64,000 nt of DNA, from positions 1,674,001 to 1,738,000 of the forward strand of contig NZ_JBEXAC010000002.1 in assembly GCF_040567655.1 (NCBI RefSeq), written 5' to 3'. Every line of letters begins with the position of its first letter. Positions within the stretch are counted from its first letter, which is position 1. The stretch is from Chitinophaga sp. H8 (GTDB lineage Bacteria; Bacteroidota; Bacteroidia; Chitinophagales; Chitinophagaceae). The notes under the pieces are model-generated. The model was not told the DNA's origin, did no database searches, and saw nothing but the letters and a program-made list of their open reading frames with translations. This document shows, one piece after another, positions 9,201 to 16,790 of this stretch. Made by a program: the position numbers and the translations under genes.

Positions 9201-11817
9201 GTTCCTTATCCGTCAGCAGCATGCCCGTCATACGGTCGCCCTGCGGTGTGCGTACCCCTGCATAGGTAGTAAACGGATTATACGGCATGGAGAAATGGTC
9301 AATACTGAAATCGCCACCCGGTTCAAATACTTTTATTTCAAAATTGGCTTTCAGTTGTCCTGGTGCAGGTTTGCCCAGCTGTATCCCTGCATTTACGGCA
9401 GCGGTACCGTTTTCACTCAGGCTGCTTTCAAAGATGGTTTTCTTTTCTGCCTCAAAATGAGTAACCGGGTCGTCAAAGTGATAGTCCCCGAATTTACTGA
9501 AACTGGTCGTCTGAGAAGTAAGGGCTACATCCACTTTAGCTTTCAGGTGCTGGGCAGTAGCGCCAAACATCCACATAGCCGACAGGGTGCCTTGTGATGA
9601 ATTGTCTTTAGAAAGCACCGTGCTATTGCCAAATTCCAGCTTTATTTTTAAGCGGTTAGGCTTTACTGTTTCTATTTTCAGATTTTTCTGGAAGGTAGCG
9701 CCCCCTACTTTTACTTTAGCGCTCCAGTTGCCGGTAGGATCGTCCGGTGCAGTAGAAGTGGTAAAGTTGTAGAACCCATTTAAGCCCTGGTGCTGGTTGA
9801 TACGCTTGTATAACTGCCCTTTGGGGTTATAGAGCTCCAGTGTAACAGGATGATTATCCGGCAGCTTTTTATCTTTATCTTCCAGGATAAAGGTGAGGAA
9901 GAGGGAGTCTCCCGGACGCCATACCCCACGTTCGCCATATATAAATCCTTTGATCCCGTTTTGCACCTCTTCTCCTTTTACATCAAAACGACTGAGTGGT
10001 AAGGAGCTGCCGTCGTCTAGTTTGAGGTATCCTCTTTCGTCTCCTTTTTTAGCGATCAGCAGATAAGGTTTGCGTTTCAGTTCAAATATAGACATGCCAT
10101 CTCCGTCGCTTTTGGTTTTGTGGATCACCTGGTTCTGATAATCCAGCAGTTCCAGTTCCACACCAGACAGCGGGCGGGTATCGCGTATATCGGTTACCGC
10201 TACCAGCATGCTGTTGTCATTACCTCTTTTGGCAATCAGGCCAATGTTGGAGGAAATGATATTGCGGGAAGCCCATTTGTCTTTGTTATAGTAGGAGTTG
10301 GAGCAGGCGTCATTGCGCTCATCCCAGTTATATCCATAAGGATAGTAGCTGTCGTAGCGTTGCCAGAAAGCATCATCCTCATCAATATTTTCACCATAGG
10401 AGTAATAATCTTCTTCATCACCATCACCGGAGGAAGTGGTTTCTTTATCACTGGCCACACATTTTTGCAGGGCATATGCTTTACGGAAGCCGATGGTAAC
10501 ACGATAGATAGCACCAGGTTCTGTACGCAGCATTTTATCCAGGTCGATGAAGAAACGGTTTTTCTTATTCAGGTTTACCGACTTGTCTGTATCCAGGCGG
10601 ATGGTTTTTTCCACTACAGCACGACCCACCCGGCGGAGTTCCTGACTACCGTCCAGGTTATTACGTTGCAGGTATTGCGGTACATTGCTTTCATATATTT
10701 TGATGATGGTCACGTCTACTGCATTCAGGTTGACTGCCTCAAACGGCATCACCAGTTTTTCACTCTGGGGGAGGATTACACCATTACCCGGAATGCTAAC
10801 GGCCGGCAGGGTATTTTCAAAATAGATATTGCCGGAAAAAGCCCGACCCAGGCGTTTGTCTGCAATGTTGATTACCCCTTCGTTTACGGCTACGGTATAG
10901 TTGCCTTCCAGGCGGTTAGGCGAATATATTTTTACTTCGCTGCCATCAATGGAATAGCGGAGATCATGTTGTCCGCTGATGCTGATAAGTCCTTCCAGGC
11001 TTTGCGCCATGCTGATAGGATCGGAGAACTGTACCAGGAGGTGTTGTTCCGGTACGGTCATGCCGCTGATCTGCAATACTTTAAAATCACCTACAGCAGG
11101 TACTTCCACTGTTTTTTTACCACTGGCGGTAGCGTTGAGGGGCTTGCCATCCCACGAAATTTCCAGCTTGCCACTGCCACTGGCAGGACGGCTGATATTG
11201 GCAATGGTATATTTAGAGGTGCGTTCTGTGGCATTGTGCTGCCAGGTAACCGGCAGTTTTTGTCCGTTGTAATTAACAGCGATCAGTTTTTCGATGGCCT
11301 GGGGATCTTCTACGTCAGCAGTATTCACTGCTCCGGAAAAAGACATCTTATCCATTGAAGTATTACTGCTGGCTCTCAGGCCCAACTCATCCAGGGAAAA
11401 GGACGGCTTGATTACCCGGAACTCAAAGTCGAACTCCGATATTTCCTTTGGCACATCCATTACTTTGCCCAGCTTAAAAGTGGCATTGTATGTTTTACCT
11501 GGTTGCAGATTTTCATCGGGTCTGAATTCAATGGTGGTAGCATCTACCCAAAAAGCTTTCCCTTTGATGGAGGGAGAAAAATCAAATACAGATTTTTCCA
11601 GTGGCTCATTCTGTGTATGCGTTACGTTTACCTGCCCACCCAGTTGCACACGGATAGCACTCTGCTTGGAGATAATACCAGCAGTATAAGCTTCTATGTA
11701 CTTGGCAAAGGCGGGGTTCATTGTTTTTTTGGTGTGGTTGCAAGCGGTTATCAGTGACAATGTTGCAAGGCAAACCAAAAGGGCAGCTATTGCTGTAAAC
11801 CTTTTTGTTGGGTGCAT
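6241..11817 (-). CDS. Bacterial alpha-2-macroglobulin (MG2/thioester) lipoprotein
   Basis: An 1858-residue periplasmic protease inhibitor of the bacterial alpha-2-macroglobulin family (YfhM-like). It begins with a lipoprotein signal peptide ending LITAC. A series of beta-sandwich macroglobulin domains follows, including an MG2-like region near residues 620-720 (GERGVWRPGDSLFLT). The thioester motif CVEQ is intact at residues 1407-1410 within PHGCVEQTTS, followed by the all-helical thioester-containing domain and a C-terminal receptor-like domain. An intact CxEQ implies that it can trap attacking proteases covalently. An acidic insert (DGDEEDYYSYGENIDEDD) near residue 470 is unusual. It is upstream of pbpC on the same strand, the arrangement known from Proteobacteria. 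Confidence 0.95.
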   Translation of the reverse strand: MHPTKRFTAIAALLVCLATLSLITACNHTKKTMNPAFAKYIEAYTAGIISKQSAIRVQLGGQVNVTHTQNEPLEKSVFDFSPSIKGKAFWVDATTIEFRPDENLQPGKTYNATFKLGKVMDVPKEISEFDFEFRVIKPSFSLDELGLRASSNTSMDKMSFSGAVNTADVEDPQAIEKLIAVNYNGQKLPVTWQHNATERTSKYTIANISRPASGSGKLEISWDGKPLNATASGKKTVEVPAVGDFKVLQISGMTVPEQHLLVQFSDPISMAQSLEGLISISGQHDLRYSIDGSEVKIYSPNRLEGNYTVAVNEGVINIADKRLGRAFSGNIYFENTLPAVSIPGNGVILPQSEKLVMPFEAVNLNAVDVTIIKIYESNVPQYLQRNNLDGSQELRRVGRAVVEKTIRLDTDKSVNLNKKNRFFIDLDKMLRTEPGAIYRVTIGFRKAYALQKCVASDKETTSSGDGDEEDYYSYGENIDEDDAFWQRYDSYYPYGYNWDERNDACSNSYYNKDKWASRNIISSNIGLIAKRGNDNSMLVAVTDIRDTRPLSGVELELLDYQNQVIHKTKSDGDGMSIFELKRKPYLLIAKKGDERGYLKLDDGSSLPLSRFDVKGEEVQNGIKGFIYGERGVWRPGDSLFLTFILEDKDKKLPDNHPVTLELYNPKGQLYKRINQHQGLNGFYNFTTSTAPDDPTGNWSAKVKVGGATFQKNLKIETVKPNRLKIKLEFGNSTVLSKDNSSQGTLSAMWMFGATAQHLKAKVDVALTSQTTSFSKFGDYHFDDPVTHFEAEKKTIFESSLSENGTAAVNAGIQLGKPAPGQLKANFEIKVFEPGGDFSIDHFSMPYNPFTTYAGVRTPQGDRMTGMLLTDKEHPVDIVNVDDKGNLVSGSSEVQIELYKIRWSWWWDRSEEDYSNFTQDSYNKLLSKETMTLHNGKGKWNLRVNYPDWGRYLVRVKDLKSGHTTGEAVYVDWPGWAERVQKNNPSEAAMLVFTSDKAKYNAGEDINLTIPSSEGGRGLISVESGSKVIKTFWVNTKQGQTTFKFKAEKEMAPNIYVNVSLLQPHAQTLNDLPIRMYGTIPISVEDQGTILKPTIKMPETLKPETAASITVGEANGKAMTYTIAIVDEGLLDLTRFKTPDPHSSFYAREALGVKTWDLYDFVIGAWGADMDRILSIGGDEGLNKNASAAKANRFKPVVTYMGPFYLKKGQQQTHNFKLPPYIGSVRAMVVAGQEGAYGFTEKAVAVKKPLMLLTTVPRVLGPSEVIQLPVTVFGLEKNIRSANVTLSANALFEVVGERTKTVTFAQPGEQMVYFDVKVKPQTGVGKLTVTATSGGEKAEEAVELQVRNPNPLITNMLETTLDGGKSWNTAFSPVGMTGTNSGVLEVSTIPSLNLGKRLNFLIQYPHGCVEQTTSGIFPQLVLNQLMDLKESQKAEIDRNIKAGINRLKGFQTSDGGLSYWPGQSTADEWGTNYAGHFLVEAQALGYTLPPGFLDQWKKYQRNKAVTWAPNTTNFYGGDLVQSYRLYLLALAKSPELGAMNRLKEFKYLSVAAKWRLAAAYKLAGQPEVANTITQGIATQVQAYTQLGGTYGSDLRDDAMILETLTIMGQRNRANEMVKHIASQLTRDYWYSTQTTAYALIAIAKFCGNNAGGSKMSFAYQLNGVKGNINGDSYVTQLPVTFNGSAGNVSIQNNGKNVLYVRLILQGQPEAGQEPEATNNADILSMQVKYSTRDGKPLDPAQLKQGADFMATVTIHNPGKRGYYEQMALSQIFPSGWEILNTRLMENDSAFQTSPSTYMDIRDDRVYTYFNIEEGKTRTYNVLLNASYLGRYYLPATSCEAMYDNTISAFTPGKWVEVVK

Positions 11818-11867
11818 GTAGGTCTGGTTTTTAGGAGTTTTATTTTTAAAGATAGGTTTTTTTGAGC

Positions 11868-12012
11868 TGTTAGCAGTTAGTAGTTAGCTTTTAGCTCTCC
11901 CTAAGCGGATAAATAACGCAGTATTATCAACTTTATTCATTCGCTTCGATAAAGCTAATACTAACTGCCTTTCAATCGCTGCATTTAAGCTAACAGCTAA
12001 AGGCTAATAGCT
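11868..12012. repeat. TTAGCT-type intergenic repeat
   Basis: This gap holds a second copy of the repeat at 6055-6240. It opens with GAGCTGTTAGCAGTTAG and a run of TTAGC units, passes through TAAGCGGATAAAT and ATTCGCTTCGAT blocks, and ends AAGCTAACAGCTAAAGGC with a final TAATAGCT. The GCGGATA and TCGCTTC blocks match those in the copies at 6055-6240 and 57955-57985. It has no coding potential. Confidence 0.6.
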
Positions 12013-13506
12013 TTTTCCCTTATTGAGCCTCATGAACTTATTCACCGCTATAGGTAATTCCTCTTCATAATGGGTTACAAATATGAGGGTCACGGGCATA
12101 TGTTCGCATAATAATTCAATAACTTGTTTGAAGTGCAGTTTCTGCTGCGGGTCCAATCCCTGGCAGGGTTCATCAAAGATAAGGAGCGGTGGATTTTTTA
12201 CCAATGCGCGTGCCAGTAAGGTGAGGCGTTGCGCACTTTCCGGTACCTGTTTAAAGGGTACGGTGGCATGGGCGGCAATGCCCAGCACTTCCATCCAGTC
12301 GGCAGCTATCTGTCCCTGAGCAGGGGTACTTTTACGGGAAGTGCCTATCACATCATGAAATCCGGAACATACCACCTGCATACAATTATCCCGTGAGGTA
12401 AAGTATTGGTGGAGTTCAGGAGATACAAAGCCTATTTTCCTTTTGATATCCCAGATACTTTCCCCGCTGCCGCGTTTGCGGTCAAACAGGTAGATCTTGT
12501 TGGCATAGGCCTGTGGGTTATCTGCATTGATCAAGCTTAACAAGGTGGATTTTCCTGCGCCATTATGGCCCAGCAATGCCCATTTTTCATTAGGCAGGAT
12601 GGTCCAGTTGATATCGTCCAGGATGATATTTTCTCCATACTTTACCCGCACATTTTCCATGTGTACGATGGTATCGAAAGACGGCGGATTGGTTTGATGT
12701 GCCAGCGCGGCTATTTTGCCGGCCTCCATTACCGGCAGGGGAAGTGCAGCTGGCGGCGGCACCGGCCGTTTCATAAATTCTTCCCGGGTGTATTGCCCGG
12801 AGATACTGCCGGCATCCAGGGTAAGCACATGGGTAATATGATCCGGTATTTCGGTAGGCGTGGTAACCAGTAATACCGTAGTACCATTGGCAATGATATG
12901 GTTGATCATCTCTCCAAAGTCCTTCCGGGTTTTTACGTCCAGTCCTATAAATGGATTGTCGAGCATGAGTAATACCGGTTTTTGCAGCAGGGCTTTAGCG
13001 ATCATCACCCGCCGGGTTTCACCATTGGAAAGCTTGATAAGCTCTTTATGCATTAACGGTGCTATTTGCAGCGGCAGCAGCAGCGCTTCCGTTTCCGGTG
13101 TGCTGGTGGCCGTATCATACAGGTAAGCCTGAACAGTAGGCGCATCTCCGGAATCCATACTGTTAAAGCGCTGTTGGTAATAAAAGTCAACCGTGTTGGA
13201 AAGGTTGCGGAAAGTATGGTGATGCCCTACCAGGGAAATCAGGTTCCGGTAATTAAAGTAGGGATCTGTAATCGTATGTTGTTGCCGGTAAGCCTCATAA
13301 AAGTGATACTGAATACTACCGTTGATAATATTGAATTTTCCGGCAATGGTATTTAGCAGGGCGGTTTTGCCGGAACCACTGCCGCCGGTAATAGCCCATT
13401 GTTCTCCCTGTTGAATGTGCCAGTCCAGTTGGGTAAACAGGGTTTTGTCCAGGTAACGCACGGTAATGTGGTGCAGCGAAAGAAAAGGTGTTGCTATAGT
13501 TTCCAT
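12004..13506 (-). CDS. Tandem ABC ATPase, ModF/PhrA-like
   Basis: A 500-residue soluble protein with two ABC ATPase domains and no membrane segment, like E. coli ModF. Domain 1 has Walker A GGSGSGKT (41-48), signature LSNGE and Walker B ending in MLDNP. Domain 2 has Walker A GHNGAGKS and Walker B IFDEP. The two sites are unequal: domain 1 has Asn in place of the catalytic Glu after Walker B, and domain 2 has a degenerate signature (VPESAQR in place of LSGGQ). Both defects fall in the same composite site, leaving one canonical site. There is no permease gene nearby, so a transport role is uncertain. It starts opposite the M28 peptidase gene. Confidence 0.88.
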   Translation of the reverse strand: METIATPFLSLHHITVRYLDKTLFTQLDWHIQQGEQWAITGGSGSGKTALLNTIAGKFNIINGSIQYHFYEAYRQQHTITDPYFNYRNLISLVGHHHTFRNLSNTVDFYYQQRFNSMDSGDAPTVQAYLYDTATSTPETEALLLPLQIAPLMHKELIKLSNGETRRVMIAKALLQKPVLLMLDNPFIGLDVKTRKDFGEMINHIIANGTTVLLVTTPTEIPDHITHVLTLDAGSISGQYTREEFMKRPVPPPAALPLPVMEAGKIAALAHQTNPPSFDTIVHMENVRVKYGENIILDDINWTILPNEKWALLGHNGAGKSTLLSLINADNPQAYANKIYLFDRKRGSGESIWDIKRKIGFVSPELHQYFTSRDNCMQVVCSGFHDVIGTSRKSTPAQGQIAADWMEVLGIAAHATVPFKQVPESAQRLTLLARALVKNPPLLIFDEPCQGLDPQQKLHFKQVIELLCEHMPVTLIFVTHYEEELPIAVNKFMRLNKGKSY

Positions 13507-13599
13507 ATTAATCTACAGGTCTTTTGATTCAACAATAAGATATAAAATTAGTCCTATTATTGAAAGGCTTCCAGTAATTTTATAAGAAATCTGCATTTT

Positions 13600-14943
13600 A
13601 TGTACAGGAATGGGGGCTTCATATTACTATTACTGGTGGCCTTGCAGGCAGCGGGACAGCAGACTATTACGCGTAACCCCATCATTGCCAATATGGTAGC
13701 AGCAGTACGTGCGGATAATATGGAAAAGGATATCCATCAGCTGGTGGCTTTTGGTACCCGGCATACCCTGAGTAGCATTACAGATAAAAAGCAGGGCATC
13801 GGGGCTGCACGTAACTGGGTATTGCAGCGGTTCAGTAGCTATATAGCCGGTTCGGGAGGCCGGCTTTCCGTACAACTGGATACCGTTACACTGCCACCTA
13901 ACGGGAAGCGGCTGGATGTGCCGGTACACCTGGGTAATGTAATGGCTACTCTGAAGGGCACAGATCCTGCGGATAAACGGGTATTTATTGTTAGCGGACA
14001 CCTGGATAGCCGGGCTTCAGATATCATGAACCGCACCATCGCTGCACCGGGAGCTAATGATGATGGCAGCGGGGTGGTAGCCCTGCTGGAAATGGTGCGG
14101 GTGATGCATCAGACCCCTTTTCCGGCTACCATCATTTTTGTGGCGGTGAGCGGAGAAGAACAAGGGCTGCTGGGAGCTGATCACCTGGCAGAAAAGGCTG
14201 CCCGGCAAGGCTGGGAAGTAGAAGCGATGTTGAATAATGACATGATCGGACAAAGCACTTCCAGCGAAACTAACCTGACCGGTAATACGGTGGTGCGGGT
14301 GTTTAGCGAAGGCATACCTGCACTGGCAGATGAGAAAATGCTGGCACAGATCCGGGCAGAAGGTATGGAAAATGACAGCCGCTCCCGGCAGCTGGCACGT
14401 TATGTCAAGGAAGTGGGGGAACGGTATGTAGACGCTTTAGAGGTGATGATGGTATACCGTAGTGACCGCTTTTTGCGTAGTGGTGATCATGTGCCATTTT
14501 TGCGCCGGGGATTTACGGCGGTACGTATTACAGATCTGTATGAAAACTATATCCGCCAGCACCAGGATGTGCGGAAGGAAAATGGCATACAGTATGGCGA
14601 TCTGCCAGAATACATGGACTTTGAATACCTGCGTAAAAATACCTGCCTGAACCTGGCAGTACTGTCCAATCTGGCCAGCGCACCTGCTATCCCGCAAACC
14701 GTGAAAATGGATGTAAAGGAACTGACCAATATGACCCGTATTTCATGGCAAAAACCAGTGTACGGTACTGCCAGGGGATATTACGTATTGCTGCGGGAAA
14801 CGAGCAGCCCTACCTGGCAAAAGAAAATTTATACTACCGCAACGGAAATGACCCTGCCTTATTCAAAAGATAATTATTTCTTTGCAGTACAGGCGGTGGG
14901 AGAAAACGGTGCAGAAAGCCTGGCCGCTTTTGCCGGAAAATGA
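13600..14943 (+). CDS. Secreted M28 family zinc aminopeptidase with C-terminal FN3-like domain
   Basis: A 447-residue exported peptidase with an N-terminal signal peptide (hydrophobic residues 6-18, cleavage probably near AAGQQ). All M28 di-zinc ligands and catalytic residues can be placed: His134 and Asp136 (SGHLDS), Asp155 (NDDGSG), Glu186/Glu187 (SGEEQG), Asp214 (NNDMIG) and His297 (SGDHVPF). The last ~85 residues look like a fibronectin type III-like beta domain (ISWQKP, YYVLLRE). It is predicted to release N-terminal residues from peptides in the periplasm or outside the cell. It starts 93 bases from the divergent ABC ATPase gene and is followed closely by the acetyltransferase gene. Confidence 0.93.
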   Translation: MYRNGGFILLLLVALQAAGQQTITRNPIIANMVAAVRADNMEKDIHQLVAFGTRHTLSSITDKKQGIGAARNWVLQRFSSYIAGSGGRLSVQLDTVTLPPNGKRLDVPVHLGNVMATLKGTDPADKRVFIVSGHLDSRASDIMNRTIAAPGANDDGSGVVALLEMVRVMHQTPFPATIIFVAVSGEEQGLLGADHLAEKAARQGWEVEAMLNNDMIGQSTSSETNLTGNTVVRVFSEGIPALADEKMLAQIRAEGMENDSRSRQLARYVKEVGERYVDALEVMMVYRSDRFLRSGDHVPFLRRGFTAVRITDLYENYIRQHQDVRKENGIQYGDLPEYMDFEYLRKNTCLNLAVLSNLASAPAIPQTVKMDVKELTNMTRISWQKPVYGTARGYYVLLRETSSPTWQKKIYTTATEMTLPYSKDNYFFAVQAVGENGAESLAAFAGK

Positions 14944-14967
14944 AGTGCTATTTAAATAATGGAATTT

Positions 14968-15420
14968 ATGAATTGGGTAATAAAAACATTTGAGGAGCTG
15001 ACTATAGCTGAACTATATGCTATACTGCATCTGAGGAGTGAGGTGTTTGTGGTGGAACAACATTGCAACTACCAGGATATGGACTATGCCGATCAGCAGG
15101 CGATTCACGTACAGGGATATACGGAGCAGGGAAACCTGGGAGTATATACAAGGGTGTTTGCTGCCGGAGTAAAATTTGACGAAGCCTCTATTGGCAGGGT
15201 AGTGAGCGCTGCTGCTGTACGGGGTACAGGGGCCGGCAGATTACTCATGCAAAAATCAATTGCTGTGCTGGAAGAACTGTATGGAAAAGTGCCCATCCGG
15301 ATAGGCGCACAACTTTATTTGAAAAAGTTTTATGAATCACTGGGGTTTGAACAAAAAAGCGGGATCTACCTGGAAGATAATATTGAGCATATAGAAATGG
15401 TAAGAGCGGGAGCCGTATAA
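14968..15420 (+). CDS. elaA: ElaA-like GNAT acetyltransferase
   Basis: A 150-residue GNAT-fold N-acetyltransferase closely resembling ElaA, with the characteristic LHLRSEVFVVEQ and the acetyl-CoA loop VRGTGAGRLLMQ. An in-frame ATG nine bases upstream (14959) would add three residues. I choose 14968 because ElaA homologues begin only a few residues before the first strand. It lies 24 bases after the M28 peptidase gene on the same strand, so the two may be co-transcribed. The substrate of ElaA proteins is not known. Confidence 0.9.
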   Translation: MNWVIKTFEELTIAELYAILHLRSEVFVVEQHCNYQDMDYADQQAIHVQGYTEQGNLGVYTRVFAAGVKFDEASIGRVVSAAAVRGTGAGRLLMQKSIAVLEELYGKVPIRIGAQLYLKKFYESLGFEQKSGIYLEDNIEHIEMVRAGAV

Positions 15421-15474
15421 CACCGGGGCCTGCTTGCTAAAGCTCCCAACACCCCGGAGTATTGTTTGGCAGCT

Positions 15475-16287
15475 TTATTTTTTCTTTTCAGGCTCCTTTT
15501 CTTTCTTTGATTTGCCGGAAATAAGCGGTTTGGCAAAAGTGGTTTTTACTTTCCATAACGGCAGGTTGTAAGAAATGGTGTATTGTACATCAAAGGAGTT
15601 TTTCTTGGAGGCATTGCCGAATCCGGGAATCACAATAGGTGGAAAATCGCTGTCCTTCACGTTCGTCAGCAGGAATTTTTCCCGGATGTTCCAGCCCAGA
15701 AAGAGGTTGGTCAATACCTCTACTTTCATGCCCAGGATCAGCTCTACCCAATGAGTACTGATATTGGTTTGCGGAAAACTTCCTGTTGTTTTTTCTCCCC
15801 AATAGCCATTGTAAATGGTGTAGGAAGGCGCTTCATAACTCAGGTGTGCAAATCCGTATCTGATCCCTCCATAAAGCATATGCCTTTCGCGGGGTTCCTG
15901 TTTTTTCAGGAAGTTATAATCGATGCCCACGGTAGTATATACCCCATTGCCCTTGTAAGTATAGTTGCTGTCACTATGAGAAGTGTTGTTATATCCCAGT
16001 TCTCCGGCCAGGTACATATTGCTGGTGATCCTGGCGTCAGCTACTACCGCTATTTCTTTGCGGTAAGGCTGAAAAGCCGTCACAACAAAACGGCTGAGGT
16101 CAAGTCCTATCCGTAACCCTCCAGGCACCATATAGGTAGTATCATTATTGACACGCGCGGGCTTTTTTACCACAGGCTTGACAAAAACGCTATCTTTTTT
16201 ACTGGTGGCAGATTTCTTTTGTGCCTGCACAGCCAGTGTCAAAAAACAACTACTCAAAATTAAAATGTAGGGTAATATGCGTGTCAT
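15475..16287 (-). CDS. DUF6048 family outer-membrane-like protein
   Basis: A 270-residue exported protein with a signal peptide (cleavage near VQAQ), a Lys-rich linker, then a beta-rich domain with alternating aromatic residues typical of a small outer-membrane barrel (RIGLDLSRFV, LYGGIRYGFAHLSY). It ends in a Lys/Glu-rich tail. It matches the DUF6048 family of Bacteroidota in sequence style and in its neighbour: the DUF6452 gene overlaps it by 38 bases upstream. The two are predicted to be translationally coupled and to act together in the envelope. The function is unknown. Confidence 0.82.
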   Translation of the reverse strand: MTRILPYILILSSCFLTLAVQAQKKSATSKKDSVFVKPVVKKPARVNNDTTYMVPGGLRIGLDLSRFVVTAFQPYRKEIAVVADARITSNMYLAGELGYNNTSHSDSNYTYKGNGVYTTVGIDYNFLKKQEPRERHMLYGGIRYGFAHLSYEAPSYTIYNGYWGEKTTGSFPQTNISTHWVELILGMKVEVLTNLFLGWNIREKFLLTNVKDSDFPPIVIPGFGNASKKNSFDVQYTISYNLPLWKVKTTFAKPLISGKSKKEKEPEKKK

Positions 16288-16726
16288 TAGAGGTAGTTAC
16301 TTCCTTTTGATTAATTTTTAAAGAGTCCACAGTATGCTGTGTGGTAAGCACGGTGTCGATGGTAAAGAAGGTAGAGAAACCGCAGCCCGCCGATATAAAA
16401 TGCGGTGTTCTTTTATACCGGAAGGTAAGCGTGTCTGCCACCAGTGCAGAATCTACCTTCAGATAAAAACGGCTCTCATCTTCTGTTTGCGACAATGGCA
16501 GGAACAGGTCGCCTAAAGGTTGTTTTTTGTAGAGACTATCCTTACCCAATGCAAACAACGTTACTTTAGGCATGATGGTATCCCTCACCACATCAGCACT
16601 GTCATATTTAAAATGAACACGCGTGTCTGTACGGAGCGTTTGATCACAAACTTTGGTTTCGTCTTCACAAGCCACCATAATGGCCGGTATTGCCGCTACC
16701 AGTAATACTTTAAAAATGTTCTTCAT
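16250..16726 (-). CDS. DUF6452 family lipoprotein
   Basis: A 158-residue lipoprotein. The ATG at 16726 gives a clean signal peptide (MKNIFKVLLVAAIPAIMVAC) with the lipidated Cys at residue 20. A longer in-frame start at 16768 would bury this signal behind 14 residues, so I reject it. The mature part is a beta-sandwich-like domain with few conserved features. It follows uvrA on the same strand after 64 bases and overlaps the DUF6048 gene, an arrangement recurrent in Bacteroidota. The function is unknown. Confidence 0.82.
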   Translation of the reverse strand: MKNIFKVLLVAAIPAIMVACEDETKVCDQTLRTDTRVHFKYDSADVVRDTIMPKVTLFALGKDSLYKKQPLGDLFLPLSQTEDESRFYLKVDSALVADTLTFRYKRTPHFISAGCGFSTFFTIDTVLTTQHTVDSLKINQKEVTTSNDTHITLHFNFE

Positions 16727-16790
16727 TTGCTGTTCATTTGCAGGGCAAGCTGGAAAATAAAGGGCCATATATGCTGCTTTCCCGGTTGCA

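Noticed and set aside
10120..11358. 412-codon plus-strand reading frame inside the macroglobulin gene
   Set aside because: It is antisense to a gene with clear domains, a signal peptide and an intact thioester motif, and its product has no recognisable features. It is a shadow frame.
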